DNA of 64,000 bases from an uncultured Muribaculaceae bacterium (GCA_910587425.1 CAJUKU010000007.1:1-64000), one strand, 5' to 3'. Numbered from the stretch's first letter, positions 1-10,121 are shown. Program-made: numbers and translations. Notes: generated from the letters alone by a model not told the origin.

Positions 1-39
1 TTTGTCTCGTATTGTCCGAATTAGGTCGGATGCCATAAG

Positions 40-435
40 TGGAGCTGGAGGGATTCGAACCCTCGTCCAAACGTGGAATCAATAGGCTTTCTACATGCTT
101 ATTCTCTATTTGATTTTGGTGCTATGACAGGCAAGAGACCACCAATCATAACCTTATCCTCTTTGATTTCGGATGCTTCTCGAGGCTTTCGGCATCCTAT
201 TCCCGATTTACCTGCACCACCTTGTCGATTAGTCTCGGGACGACGACAATCGGGCGATGTCTTGTCTCTGCGACTGTCGCGGAGATTAAGCTGATCTACT
301 GTACTTCAATCAAGCAGCAAGAGCGTAGTTGTTTTCGCCATTTGAATTTTTGATGTCTCTGATTTAAGAGCGTGGGCATCATCGCTCTGCATGCTTACAT
401 ACCGCTTCTACACGCTGTCAAAACCGGTCAGCCCC
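40..435 (-). ncRNA. ssrA: tmRNA (transfer-messenger RNA)
   Basis: This RNA rescues stalled ribosomes and tags the incomplete peptide for proteolysis. Read on the minus strand, the 5' end GGGGCUG (near 435) pairs with the 3' end CAGCUCC (near 41-47), and a T-arm with GGTTCGAATC lies at the 3' end. The tag frame runs from 339 down to the TGA at 310-312 and reads GENNYALAA, the form known from Bacteroidota. The CCA tail is not encoded. Length is about 396 nt, normal for one-piece tmRNA. It lies downstream of tRNA-Tyr, and both probably start from the promoter at 584-591. Confidence 0.95.
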
Positions 436-490
436 CGATTGGGTAGCTTTTCCCTGACTATATTCTGCGTATGGTTGTAAGGAAAAAGAG

Positions 491-573
491 TGGGCGAAGA
501 TGGATTCGAACCACCGAAGGTAAAAACCAGCAGATTTACAGTCTGCCCCATTTGGCCACTCTGGTATTCGCCC
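491..573 (-). tRNA. tRNA-Tyr (GTA)
   Basis: The minus strand folds as a class II tRNA. The acceptor GGGCGAA (573-567) pairs with TTCGCCC (498-492), with discriminator A at 491. The anticodon loop is CTGTAAATC with anticodon GTA, followed by a long variable arm and the T-arm GGTTCGAATCC. CCA is not encoded. Confidence 0.95.
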
Positions 574-583
574 GTTCGGACTG

Positions 584-591
584 CAAAGTTA
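584..591 (-). promoter_or_regulatory. Bacteroidota -7 box for tRNA-Tyr and tmRNA
   Basis: The minus strand reads TAACTTTG, ending 11 bases before the tRNA 5' end. A weak -33 TTG lies at 616-614, with a 22-base spacer that is a little long. Confidence 0.7.
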
Positions 592-699
592 CAACATGTT
601 TTTGTTATATGCAAATTATAATTTAAAAGCTGACGAAAAGCTGAGGTTTTATAGTGTGTATTGTTCATGATAATCCACGGCTCTTTCATTTTTTTTGAG

Positions 700-707
700 T
701 AATTTCG
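700..707 (+). promoter_or_regulatory. Probable -7 box of tamB
   Basis: TAATTTCG is a one-base variant of TAnnTTTG and lies 5 bases before the GTG start at 712, so the transcript would be nearly leaderless. No good -33 element is visible. Confidence 0.4.
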
Positions 708-711
708 CAGT

Positions 712-3700
712 GTGAAATGGGTTTACCGTATATTGCGAAGCGTTATCCTGTTTGTGATAGCGCTGGCTGTTTTAGTGCCGTCAGGGCTTTTTGTGGCTTT
801 GTCGGTGCCGGGTGTGCAGCGTGATATTCGACTCAAGGCTGAGCGTGAGCTGTCGCAACTGCTTGATATGACGGTGACTATAGGAGATGTAAATGTTGCT
901 CCGTTCAGCCGTGTGGCTTTGCGGAGGGTCGCTATCACGGATCAGAACGGCGATACTGCCTTGGCTGCCGATCGTATCGGAGCTGGGTTGAGTCTGGCGG
1001 CGTTGGTGTGGAAACATCGTCTTGTCGTTAATTATACGGAGCTGATCGGGGTCGACGTAAAGTTGCGCCGTGACTCTGCCGGTGCGCCGCTCAACATACA
1101 GCCCATGCTTGATGCATTGGCTCCGAAAAATGCCGGTCAGCCCCCAAAGCAGTTTGATTTCAAGGTCAACACGGTCGTGGTCCGGACGTCGTCTTTCGGG
1201 TACGATGTGGAGTCAGAACCTCTTCTTGATGATAGATTTGACAAAAATCATATACATGTCGCCGACTTGCGCGCCGATCTGAGGATCCCGGAGTGCGCTA
1301 ACGATAGTTTTAATATCGTGCTACGGCGCCTTGCATTCGCTGAGCGCTCAGGATTTGAAGTCAAGTCGATCGAGGGGGAATTTATTGTCGGTTCACAGCG
1401 CGCAGAGGCTAATGATGTGAGGATTAGTTTTAATGGCGGTGAGATATCTCTACAACCCTCATCAATTGAATATGATTCAATAAAGGCTATCGGCAGATCA
1501 TTACCAGCCTCGGTTTTCTCCACCGGTATCAGCACGGGTAGTCAGTTACGTTTATCATCCCTCGCTCCATTTGTACCGGCTCTGAATGGTTGCGATATAG
1601 TCCTGTCTATGTCAGGTGGTCTCAGTGGTAATAATGGACGGATTACTCTCGACGGGCTGGATCTGTCAGCCGATAATCGTTCGGTGTGGCTTGAGGCTGA
1701 TGGCGTATTGTCGCATGCAGATGCTCCCATAGACTCCATGGTTATCTCTTTACCGACGCTGAGCGCGTCAGCAAAAGGTAACCAGTTGACGGATGTAATC
1801 AGGCGATTCGGTGATAAACCTATTGCTGCTAATATATCTAGGATAATAGAGAATCTCGGTGATATAGAATTGCTTGGCGAGGCAAGCGGATCCATGCAGC
1901 GGATGAATACGTCGGGTATAGTGCTGACAGATGCAGGGCGCATAGATTTGGCGGCGCGTATGATACGCAAGCGTGATAACGACTATCTGGTGCAGGGTGA
2001 GGTCAGTTTGCCCGATCTGGATGGCGTAAGACTCGCAGAGGGAGTCAGCGGTATGTTGTCGAAACTCGGTCGAGTCTCGGCAGCGATAAGTACTGAGATG
2101 AATTTTATTGACAGGAAACCGATAGGTTTCTGTACGCTGAATATCACCGAGGCTGATTTCAACCAGCGTCATTATACGGATATATTTGCCACGCTGAATA
2201 TTGACGGTAAATATCTGGGCATATCGTCAGAATCACGTAACGAAGGATTGGATTTCAATCTTGATGCTGAGGCTAATATCGATAAGACAATCAGCCTGTC
2301 GGCTACCGGCGATGTCAGGCAGTTTGATCTGTCACTCGCGGGAGCAGAAAATAAAACGCCGCGGATTCTTTCCGGCAGAATGCAGGTATTCGGAGAGGGG
2401 AGTGGCATTGATGATCTGCAAGGCAAGTTAGCGCTCAGCAACATTTATATGACCGACACCTCACGTCCGGTAGATATCAAGGAAATGGAGGTGACGGCAG
2501 CGTTGGATTCAGCGATGTACAGAACCGTACGTCTCCGCAGCGACCTTGTAGATGCGGATATCAATGGACAGTTTACTCCGACAGGGCTTGTTTATGAGGT
2601 TCACCGTATGCTTTCAGCCACCTTGCCGTCTCTGATCAAAAGTCCGCGCGATATTAATGCTGATGAAACGGATGATTTTGCAGAGATCAGCTTCACTCTT
2701 AAATCTACTAATGGACTCGGCGATGCTGTATCGTTGCCTGTTTCAGTCATATATCCGGTGGAGGGGCGTGGCAGAATCGATTTCGCAAGATCCGAAATGG
2801 ATATCAATATCGATGCTCCATATCTGCAACAGAAAGGGAAATTGTTGGAGAATACACAGCTTACGGTAAGTCTTTCGTCGGACTCACTCGCCGGACGAGC
2901 CAATATATATGCAACAACCGTGTCGCCGACAAAGAAAGGCAACATGACCCTTTCGGCTCATGCATACGCTACAGCCGATAGGGTAGACTCACAGCTTGAC
3001 TGGCGCGTAGACCGTGAACGGGGTTTTTATGGCAATATTGATATAAGTGCCGATTTTATGCGCCAGGATGCCGACGGTGCGCTCTCCACGCTATTGCATG
3101 TTAATCCTACGGAGCTCGTTTTTAACGATACCGTATGGCAGGTTGATCCGGCGACGATTGATATAGCGGGTAAGAGGATCTGTATAAATGACTTCCGTGT
3201 AGGACGTCAGGGGCAATATGTAAGCATAAACGGTTGTGCCGGAACGGAGCCGGATGATTCGGTAGTGGTCTCTTTGCGTGATGTGAATCTTGATTATGTG
3301 TTTGAGACACTTGACATACAGACCGCCATGTTCGGAGGCGTGGCAACCGGCGATGTCTATGCAATAGCTGCTCTCAGCAGCGATCCGCGCATGTATACAG
3401 ATCGTCTGGATGTGGCTCACTTAAGCTACAATCACTCGCTGATGGGCGACACGCGCATACAATCGGATTGGGATAATGCTTCGCGTGCAGTCAACATCCG
3501 TGCCGAGATACGCCAGCCAAACGGCTGCCGGTCAAAGATTGACGGCAGGATAATGCCTCTTTCCGATTCGCTTGATTTCAAATTCGATGCCGACAAAATT
3601 GAAGTCGGATTCATGTTGCCTTTCATGGAGGCATTCACTTCAGAGGTGAGCGGTTATGCATCGGGCAAAGCACGTCTTTGGGGCAGTTTCAAATATATCG

Positions 3701-5313
3701 ACATGGTTGGCGATATCTACGCCGAAGATCTTAAGCTGAAACTCGACTTCACGAATACGGCATACTATGCAACTGACTCCGTGCATCTCCGCCCAGGGTA
3801 TATTGATCTGAAGAATATACATCTGCGCGACGTGAACGGTCACACCGCGCTCCTGAACGGCTGGTTGCGGCATGAATACTTCAAAAAGCCACGTTTCAAA
3901 TTCAATATAACTGAGGCACGCGACATGCTTGTGTACGACGTGCGTGAAAACAGTGACACGAAATGGTACGGCAGGATTTACGGTAACGGTAGCGCTACTG
4001 TCAGCGGTGAGCCGGGTCTTGTCGAGATCGGAGTAAATATGCAGACTGCAGCCAACTCAACGTTCACTTTCGTTCTGAGTGACGTAGAGAACGCATACGA
4101 TTACAATTTCATAACCTTCCGCGACCGCGACCAGGCGCGTAAAGACTCTATCGCAGCAAGCACGGCTCCGCCGGCTGTGATACGTGAGTTGAAGGAGCGG
4201 ATAGCTCGTTCTGACGATGGCGGAGATCCGAGCATATACAAGATGAATATTGCCGTAGATGTGACCCCGAGCGCGCTTGTGACGCTTGTCATGGATCCCG
4301 TGGGTGGCGACCGTATACGTGCGAACGGCAATGGCAACCTGCGCATGACATACGATTCAGCCAACGAGGATCTGCGCATGTTCGGCACCTACACACTCAC
4401 CCGGGGAAGCTATAACTTTACACTGCAGGATATTATTATCAAGGATTTCACAATCCGCGACGGCAGCTCGATAACTTTTACCGGCGATCCTTTTGCCGCG
4501 CAGCTCGACATCAAGGCGGCATATTCGCTTAACGCCAACCTCAGCGACCTTGACGAATCATTCCTTCAGGACAAGGAACTGAACCGCACGAACGTGCCCG
4601 TCAACGCACTCCTAAATGTGGATGGCGACATGCGGCAGCCCGACATCTCGTTCGATCTTGAGTTCCCGACTCTCACGCAGGACACCTACCGCAAGGTCCG
4701 GAGCATTGTCAGCACGGAGGATATGATGAACCGCCAGATAATCTACCTGCTCGCCCTGAACCGGTTCTATACGCCGGATTATATGACTACGACCAAGGGT
4801 AATGAGCTGGTTTCTGTCGCTTCTTCGACAATATCTTCACAACTCGGCAGCATTCTCGGTCAGCTCAGCGACAACTGGAGCATAGCCCCTACAGTGCGCA
4901 GCGACCGCGGTGACTTCTCTGATGTTGAGGTTGATCTCGCGCTGTCAAGCAATCTGCTCAATAACCGCCTGATGCTGAACGGCAATTTCGGTTACCGTGA
5001 TAAGTCGCTTAACAGCAATTCATTCATCGGTGATTTCGACATAGAGTACCTTCTGAACCGCCGCGGTACAGTCCGACTCAAGGCTTACAACCGGTATAAC
5101 GACCGCAATTACTATCTGCGCAGCGCGCTTACAACCCAAGGAGTCGGCGTGGTGTTCAAACGTGATTTTGACAACATATTCTCATTCCTGCGCCGCAAGA
5201 AAAGAAACAATACCGAGGAGTCTAAGGTATCTGCCGCACAACAACCGGACAGCCTACAGGTACCAACGGATTCAATTGTTATTGCAGTCCCAACAGAGCT
5301 GCCGGGGCTATAG
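712..5313 (+). CDS. tamB: TamB-like translocation/assembly module protein (DUF490)
   Basis: This is a very large inner-membrane-anchored periplasmic protein. The family acts in outer-membrane biogenesis with an Omp85 partner and is thought to bridge the periplasm for lipid or protein delivery. The 1533-residue product has one N-terminal membrane segment (about residues 7-30), a long body of beta-rich repeats, and the conserved C-terminal TamB domain (roughly 1090-1480), including TRGSYNFTLQDIIIKDFTI and an RQIIYLLALNRF stretch. The size is typical for Bacteroidota members. The start is GTG, placed just after the -7 box. The gene is convergent with coaE. The family is clear; the exact cargo is not known from sequence. 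Confidence 0.9.
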   Translation: MKWVYRILRSVILFVIALAVLVPSGLFVALSVPGVQRDIRLKAERELSQLLDMTVTIGDVNVAPFSRVALRRVAITDQNGDTALAADRIGAGLSLAALVWKHRLVVNYTELIGVDVKLRRDSAGAPLNIQPMLDALAPKNAGQPPKQFDFKVNTVVVRTSSFGYDVESEPLLDDRFDKNHIHVADLRADLRIPECANDSFNIVLRRLAFAERSGFEVKSIEGEFIVGSQRAEANDVRISFNGGEISLQPSSIEYDSIKAIGRSLPASVFSTGISTGSQLRLSSLAPFVPALNGCDIVLSMSGGLSGNNGRITLDGLDLSADNRSVWLEADGVLSHADAPIDSMVISLPTLSASAKGNQLTDVIRRFGDKPIAANISRIIENLGDIELLGEASGSMQRMNTSGIVLTDAGRIDLAARMIRKRDNDYLVQGEVSLPDLDGVRLAEGVSGMLSKLGRVSAAISTEMNFIDRKPIGFCTLNITEADFNQRHYTDIFATLNIDGKYLGISSESRNEGLDFNLDAEANIDKTISLSATGDVRQFDLSLAGAENKTPRILSGRMQVFGEGSGIDDLQGKLALSNIYMTDTSRPVDIKEMEVTAALDSAMYRTVRLRSDLVDADINGQFTPTGLVYEVHRMLSATLPSLIKSPRDINADETDDFAEISFTLKSTNGLGDAVSLPVSVIYPVEGRGRIDFARSEMDINIDAPYLQQKGKLLENTQLTVSLSSDSLAGRANIYATTVSPTKKGNMTLSAHAYATADRVDSQLDWRVDRERGFYGNIDISADFMRQDADGALSTLLHVNPTELVFNDTVWQVDPATIDIAGKRICINDFRVGRQGQYVSINGCAGTEPDDSVVVSLRDVNLDYVFETLDIQTAMFGGVATGDVYAIAALSSDPRMYTDRLDVAHLSYNHSLMGDTRIQSDWDNASRAVNIRAEIRQPNGCRSKIDGRIMPLSDSLDFKFDADKIEVGFMLPFMEAFTSEVSGYASGKARLWGSFKYIDMVGDIYAEDLKLKLDFTNTAYYATDSVHLRPGYIDLKNIHLRDVNGHTALLNGWLRHEYFKKPRFKFNITEARDMLVYDVRENSDTKWYGRIYGNGSATVSGEPGLVEIGVNMQTAANSTFTFVLSDVENAYDYNFITFRDRDQARKDSIAASTAPPAVIRELKERIARSDDGGDPSIYKMNIAVDVTPSALVTLVMDPVGGDRIRANGNGNLRMTYDSANEDLRMFGTYTLTRGSYNFTLQDIIIKDFTIRDGSSITFTGDPFAAQLDIKAAYSLNANLSDLDESFLQDKELNRTNVPVNALLNVDGDMRQPDISFDLEFPTLTQDTYRKVRSIVSTEDMMNRQIIYLLALNRFYTPDYMTTTKGNELVSVASSTISSQLGSILGQLSDNWSIAPTVRSDRGDFSDVEVDLALSSNLLNNRLMLNGNFGYRDKSLNSNSFIGDFDIEYLLNRRGTVRLKAYNRYNDRNYYLRSALTTQGVGVVFKRDFDNIFSFLRRKKRNNTEESKVSAAQQPDSLQVPTDSIVIAVPTELPGL

Positions 5314-5432
5314 TCGTTTGTACGTTTGATTCGGTTAGAGAAAGAGTATTGCGCCACTGCTGAGATGCATAGGCCGCAATGCATGGCGATGGCGCCGGAT
5401 ATTGACGACGTTAATGCTTTTGAAGCAGTCGG

Positions 5433-6005
5433 TCAGGCTGTGGCAATAAGTTTCAAGATCTGCGGGATTACCGGATGAACCCCGTCATTTATTATTGTGA
5501 AAGTGCGCGGATGTATGCGGTCAGGACGAAATGCCTCCTGCGCGGCGATCCGGGCTTCTACGGCATCAGCGCAGGCATTATCGCGGGTCATTCCGCGGCT
5601 GAGGCGTATCTCTCTCGGAGCATATACATTCCATACCTTATCGACCATGCGGTCAATTCCGCTTTCATATAGGATAGCAGTCTCGACAAACGGCTGTCTC
5701 TTCTGTGAGGCAGCCCATAGCTTCAGATCCTCTTTGACGGCATTATGCACAATGCTGTTCAATCGTTCGAGCATCAGCCTGTCGGCGAACACCGCACTCG
5801 CAAGCCGTCTCCGGTCAATGCCTGATTCGCTGATAGCTTCCCGGCATACTTCATCGGCTATACGCCGTTGTATTTCAATGTCAGCGTCCATTATTGTGCG
5901 CGCGCGTGAATCGCAGTCGTAGACCGGATAACCCAAAATACGTAGAATCCGGCTTACGACTGATTTTCCGCTGCCAATCCCTCCGGTGATCGCAGTGAGG
6001 TTCAT
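5433..6005 (-). CDS. coaE: Dephospho-CoA kinase
   Basis: This enzyme phosphorylates dephospho-CoA at the 3'-OH of ribose, the last step of coenzyme A synthesis. The P-loop GGIGSGKS lies at residues 8-15, and the acceptor-site YDCDSRAR follows at about residue 30. I chose the ATG at 6005 (MNLTAITGG) over an upstream in-frame ATG. It gives the usual P-loop position, a 190-residue protein of family length, and a 4-base ATGA overlap with the preceding YbbR gene, which suggests translational coupling. It is the last gene of nusB-yajC-ybbR-coaE. Confidence 0.93.
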   Translation of the reverse strand: MNLTAITGGIGSGKSVVSRILRILGYPVYDCDSRARTIMDADIEIQRRIADEVCREAISESGIDRRRLASAVFADRLMLERLNSIVHNAVKEDLKLWAASQKRQPFVETAILYESGIDRMVDKVWNVYAPREIRLSRGMTRDNACADAVEARIAAQEAFRPDRIHPRTFTIINDGVHPVIPQILKLIATA

Positions 6006-6982
6006 GGTTGGTGTGTGCGCTCGATTATATACTCCACACTGTCGGGCGAAACACTTATATTTCGGCATGCCGATGGCATTGTCGACAATCTTACAGGAAG
6101 ATGCTGACGATGTGGTCGCATATTATCGTAATCCACGTACGCATGACATGGAAAATCATCGGAATATGCACTCATAGGTACAAGGAACGATACCTCGACC
6201 TGCGACGGGAATGTGATAAGCCGCTCGCCCGCAGGCTCGTTGATAACATCAAGGTTCACCTTGGTGCGCTTTGCAATAAGGGGCTCCACAGGGACTGTGA
6301 CTATGACACGGTCAGGAATAAGACGTATGCCTTCTATAGGTTTCAGACGCACTTCAAAACGCCCTGTGTCTGTAAGCTGTGACCGGTTCAGAGGTTCTGT
6401 CTCGACGACTCTCAGTGTATTCGGTACGCCGTTTATGCCAAAAGCGCGAACTGAATCGACATTGGCTACCGGTTCTGACGTCACCGTATAACCGAGTGCA
6501 GCGCTGACGGCTGCATTGACATGCAGCGGAAGGCTGACGCCCGGAGCGCTCGTGAAATTGAGTGTCACAGAGTCCGGACGTATGCTTGCGATCATGACTC
6601 CCTGCCCGAAGTAATCGCGCAGACGCCCCTCGATCTTCTGTCGCGAAAGGGCGAACTCGTTATGGTCGCGGACGTTCTCGGAAAACTTTATTTTCATCAC
6701 TGGCATCTTTCCCCAAAGATAACGGAGGAATTGTGATCCCTTGCCTTGCACTGACACATTTATTGTAGCCGGAAGTTTGCCGAGCATTGTAACGCTGTCG
6801 GGCAACTCCTCCAACTGCACCGGCACATCGTAATCGCGCTGCACTTCCGAATCGAGTGAAAGCAGAACCCAGAATACAAAAGCCACGCATACAAACATAA
6901 GGTAGAGAAGCACATCTTTACCACGGGCTGAATGTGCCGCTTTGTTCACTGCGTTCAGATAGTCGGAAATGCGTCGTGCCAT
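6002..6982 (-). CDS. YbbR/CdaR-like membrane protein
   Basis: The 326-residue protein has a short cytoplasmic N-terminus, one membrane helix at about residues 23-43 and an extracytoplasmic region with YbbR-type beta repeats (for example PVQLEELPDSVTMLG, then later SVPV and PVEPL segments). YbbR proteins in Firmicutes (CdaR) regulate the diadenylate cyclase CdaA; in Bacteroidota the family sits between yajC and coaE and its role is not settled. No cyclase gene is next to it here. The stop overlaps the coaE start (ATGA). Confidence 0.8.
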   Translation of the reverse strand: MARRISDYLNAVNKAAHSARGKDVLLYLMFVCVAFVFWVLLSLDSEVQRDYDVPVQLEELPDSVTMLGKLPATINVSVQGKGSQFLRYLWGKMPVMKIKFSENVRDHNEFALSRQKIEGRLRDYFGQGVMIASIRPDSVTLNFTSAPGVSLPLHVNAAVSAALGYTVTSEPVANVDSVRAFGINGVPNTLRVVETEPLNRSQLTDTGRFEVRLKPIEGIRLIPDRVIVTVPVEPLIAKRTKVNLDVINEPAGERLITFPSQVEVSFLVPMSAYSDDFPCHAYVDYDNMRPHRQHLPVRLSTMPSACRNISVSPDSVEYIIERTHQP

Positions 6983-7016
6983 GTCTGTAATCAGTTTAGT
7001 CCGTCATAAGCCGAGA

Positions 7017-7061
7017 ATGGCCTGCGGGAGGATTATGTGAAATCACCCTCCGGTAGGCCAT
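7017..7061. other. Hairpin between yajC and the YbbR gene
   Basis: ATGGCCT and GGGAGG on one side pair with CCTCC and AGGCCAT on the other, giving a strong stem with a small internal loop. No T-run follows on the minus strand, so it looks more like an mRNA stability or processing element than a terminator. Confidence 0.45.
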
Positions 7062-7088
7062 CGTTCGTTTCAGTTGCGTGTATCGCTC

Positions 7089-7427
7089 TTACTTGCCCTG
7101 GTTGGCATTTGTCTGGTCAGCATTCACATCGGCAGCTGAAGGATAGACAGAACCTTTGTCGACGGTGATGACTACGTCACGGGCAATCTCGAGTGAGAAA
7201 CGGTTTTCGTCAATACGGCGTACGCGGCCGTAGATACCACCGGCTGTAACGACGTTGTCGCCTACAGTTATGCTGTCGCGGAACTTGCGAATCTCCTTCT
7301 GTTTTTTCTGCTGCGGACGGATCATGAAGAAGTAGAAAATGGCGATAAGCACCACAATCATGATGATGTTCATTGCGCCGGCTCCATCCTGTGCGGCAGC
7401 CTGGAGGGTGATGAGGTTGTTGATCAT
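7089..7427 (-). CDS. yajC: Preprotein translocase accessory subunit YajC
   Basis: This small inner-membrane protein associates with SecDF and the SecYEG translocon. The 112 residues contain one membrane helix (about 18-37, ending FYFFMIRPQQKKQKE), the YajC signature, followed by a small domain with FRDSITVGDNVVTAGGIYG. Length is normal. It is the second gene of the nusB operon, 35 bases after nusB. Confidence 0.95.
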   Translation of the reverse strand: MINNLITLQAAAQDGAGAMNIIMIVVLIAIFYFFMIRPQQKKQKEIRKFRDSITVGDNVVTAGGIYGRVRRIDENRFSLEIARDVVITVDKGSVYPSAADVNADQTNANQGK

Positions 7428-7462
7428 TGTTATATGTTTTGTTTGTTTTTATTTTCAGGTTA

Positions 7463-8884
7463 TTATTTTTTCTGCAGGCGTCCTTCGCGACGGAGTTCCT
7501 CGATGACATTGTAAAGAATGCCGTTGACAAACTGTCCGCTACGGGGGGTGCTGTAGCTGTTGGCGATCTCGATATACTCGTTGAGCGATACCGGAATCGG
7601 TATGAGGGGATAGTTCAGGATCTCAGCCATAGCTGTTACCATTATCACAAGATCCATAAACGCGAGACGTTCCGGATCCCATGAGTTGGTATTGATGAAG
7701 CGCTCGATATACTGGCTGTATTCCGGGAAATTATCCACAACGAGCATGAATAGCTCGGCTCCGAAGCGTGCATCCTCACCATCTTTATATTGTGGGAGCA
7801 GTTCCACCTTGTCATCAGCCGACGATGCGATCTTCTTAATCGTCTTTATGACGAATGTGCCCATTATGTCGATATCATCGTTCCAGAACACAGATTTAGC
7901 CTCAAGAGCCTCGGCAAGATCGGTGGAGGGGAGTATGATATCGCGCATTACCTTGCGCCAGAACTCACAGTCGCTTTTGCGGTCGCTCACCGGATCGGCG
8001 ATATACTGTTGATATATCTCGGAAGAGAGTATGAGATCAAGCAGACGGCGTATCAGTGTGGTGTCCTCGTCCCATGACACAGAGTTCTTCTTGAGATACT
8101 GCTCCATGTCGGGTGAATTGAGGATCAGGTCGGGAAGCTGATTGTCTATGAGCTTCATGTTCGGATTCAGCTCCTCATCGGTCGGCAGATATTTGTTGCG
8201 TGCGGCGTCGACGAGAATGTCACGCATGCGTGTGATCTGCACCGGGAGCAGGAGAAGCATGTGATACAGTTCGTAAGCCTTGTCAAGCGAACGTGTGAGC
8301 GAATCCTGCGCGTCAGTAAGCAGCTCGCGGTTGTCGCTGTATCCACGCAAAGTGTTCTCCGCCATCTGAAGTCCGCGCTCAAGTCCGGCGTATGTGAAAT
8401 CCGGATTCTGCATGAGGGCTTTCTGCACAGCCTCGTCGTTGGCGATGATGGATTTTATCACTACTGTCCAGAATTGTATCTCGTCCTGAAGTGTAGGTTT
8501 CTTGCGCTTGCTGTAGTCACGGTATGCCGCGGATGATGTGATCTTGAGCATAACGGGTTTCAATGCATCGTTGAGTGCGGCTATACGTGAATTGCGTTTG
8601 AGGATGACGTCGCGTATTTCATCTTCGCCAAACAGCGACGACATCATTTTGCTCGAATTAAGCACTTTGTCGGCACCGACAGTCTCGGGACCGGCATCCG
8701 GCTGTACACGGTGTCCTGCCAGTTCAAGGAGAAACAGCAGTGTGTCAAGATAAACCATGTATGCATAACGACGGTCTCTGCCGGTTGTGTCAGGCGGGGT
8801 CTCTATCTTGAAATCACTTTTGGTGAGGAGATAAGAATAGAGCATCTGCACGACTTTGATTCGAATCAGTACTCGGTTTATCAT
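7463..8884 (-). CDS. nusB: Transcription antitermination factor NusB, long form
   Basis: NusB binds boxA RNA with NusE (S10) and supports antitermination of rRNA transcription. The NusB fold is recognisable in the C-terminal third (about residues 370-470: LAFMDLVIMVTAMAEILNYP and an ending SGQFVNGILYNVIEEL). The protein is 473 residues, against about 140 in E. coli and roughly 300 in many Bacteroidota, because of a long helical N-terminal and central part of unknown role. It is the first gene of the operon, 35 bases after the expected transcription start. Confidence 0.85.
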   Translation of the reverse strand: MINRVLIRIKVVQMLYSYLLTKSDFKIETPPDTTGRDRRYAYMVYLDTLLFLLELAGHRVQPDAGPETVGADKVLNSSKMMSSLFGEDEIRDVILKRNSRIAALNDALKPVMLKITSSAAYRDYSKRKKPTLQDEIQFWTVVIKSIIANDEAVQKALMQNPDFTYAGLERGLQMAENTLRGYSDNRELLTDAQDSLTRSLDKAYELYHMLLLLPVQITRMRDILVDAARNKYLPTDEELNPNMKLIDNQLPDLILNSPDMEQYLKKNSVSWDEDTTLIRRLLDLILSSEIYQQYIADPVSDRKSDCEFWRKVMRDIILPSTDLAEALEAKSVFWNDDIDIMGTFVIKTIKKIASSADDKVELLPQYKDGEDARFGAELFMLVVDNFPEYSQYIERFINTNSWDPERLAFMDLVIMVTAMAEILNYPLIPIPVSLNEYIEIANSYSTPRSGQFVNGILYNVIEELRREGRLQKK

Positions 8885-8925
8885 TTTCGGATATTATAAG
8901 TTAATGTGCGTTGCAATTTGCGATG

Positions 8926-8933
8926 CAAAGGTA
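8926..8933 (-). promoter_or_regulatory. -7 box of the nusB operon
   Basis: The minus strand reads TACCTTTG, a match to TAnnTTTG, 42 bases before the nusB start. Confidence 0.6.
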
Positions 8934-9014
8934 TGAATTTTTTATCCATGGTGCAAGCGCGCTGGTCAGCTGAGATTATATTCTGCGGTGTCTCTGTAAT
9001 ATAATTATCGGAGC

Positions 9015-10052
9015 TCACTCAGCGGTGCCCGACATGTGGTTGAAACCTTGAGCGCGCAAGGGGAGTTCCGCTCCGTCGCGGCTGACGAGCATGCAACCGA
9101 GTTCCGGTTTGGTGATGTGACCGATCACCTTCACACCCTCCATCTTTTCCACTTTCTCGTGGCAATGGAGCGGCACGGTAAACAGAAGCTCATAGTCCTC
9201 GCCACCGTTGAGTGCGGCGGTGACAAGATTCATGCCAAGTTCCTCAGCCATTACCGCAGTCTGATAATCGATCGGAATGCGGTCCTCGTACACACGGCAT
9301 CCGGTGTCGCTTGACTTGCAGATGTGCAACAGCTCAGATGAAAGACCGTCGCTTATATCTATCATGGATGTGGGCATGATTCCCTGCTCCTGCAAAGCGC
9401 GGATTATGTCGCGTCGCGGCTCCGGCTTAAGTTGTCGCTCCACAAGATACTCCTTACCTTCAAACTTCGGCACGAATTCCTTCTGTCCTGCCGAAGCTAC
9501 TTTCTCGCGCTCGAGAAGCTGCAGACCCATGTAGGCTGATCCGAGATCACCTGATACGCATATCAGATCAGTATCATGCGCGCCATCGCGACCGACAACC
9601 TCACCCTTACGTGCATCGCCTATGCATGTGATGCTTATCACGAGCCCAGAGCGCGATGAGGTAGTGTCGCCACCCACAAGGTCAACGCCATAGATCTCGC
9701 AGGCAAGACGGATACCGGCATATAGTTCCTCGATATGCTCCACTGTGAAGCGTGATGAGATGCCAAGCCCTACGGTGATCTGCCGCGGGGTGCCGTTCAT
9801 GGCGTATATATCGGAGAAGTTTACTGCTGCAGCCTTATATCCGAGATGCTTCAGCGGCACGTATGTAAGGTCGAAATGCACACCCTCAAGAAGCATATCG
9901 GTAGTTACGAGCACTTCTGTGTCAGGATATGAAAGTACTGCCGCATCATCGCCCACGGCTTTTACCGTCGATGAGTTGACTATCGGAATGTCGTTGGTGA
10001 TACGGTCAATGAGCCCGAATTCGCCGAGCTGGGATATTTCGGTTTGTGCCAT
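9015..10052 (-). CDS. thiL: Thiamine-monophosphate kinase
   Basis: ThiL phosphorylates thiamine monophosphate to the active cofactor thiamine diphosphate. The 345-residue protein shows the AIR-synthase/ThiL layout: GDDAAVL near residue 36, VTTDMLLEGVHF near residue 50, GDLGSAYMGL in the middle, then DISDGLSSELLHI. It is the last gene of sppA-lpxK-PNP-thiL, a grouping common in Bacteroidota. Confidence 0.93.
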   Translation of the reverse strand: MAQTEISQLGEFGLIDRITNDIPIVNSSTVKAVGDDAAVLSYPDTEVLVTTDMLLEGVHFDLTYVPLKHLGYKAAAVNFSDIYAMNGTPRQITVGLGISSRFTVEHIEELYAGIRLACEIYGVDLVGGDTTSSRSGLVISITCIGDARKGEVVGRDGAHDTDLICVSGDLGSAYMGLQLLEREKVASAGQKEFVPKFEGKEYLVERQLKPEPRRDIIRALQEQGIMPTSMIDISDGLSSELLHICKSSDTGCRVYEDRIPIDYQTAVMAEELGMNLVTAALNGGEDYELLFTVPLHCHEKVEKMEGVKVIGHITKPELGCMLVSRDGAELPLRAQGFNHMSGTAE

Positions 10053-10121
10053 CTGTCTTGTGTCTGCTTTGTTAGAAAATATTATGCTGAGACGACGGTG
10101 ATGCTACCGTCGTCTCTCGCT

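Noticed and set aside
73..294. Plus-strand ORF of 73 codons
   Set aside because: It lies entirely within the tmRNA on the other strand and has no protein-like pattern.
1768..2172. Long antisense ORFs within tamB
   Set aside because: They are frame shadows of a well-supported coding gene and have no start context or family pattern.
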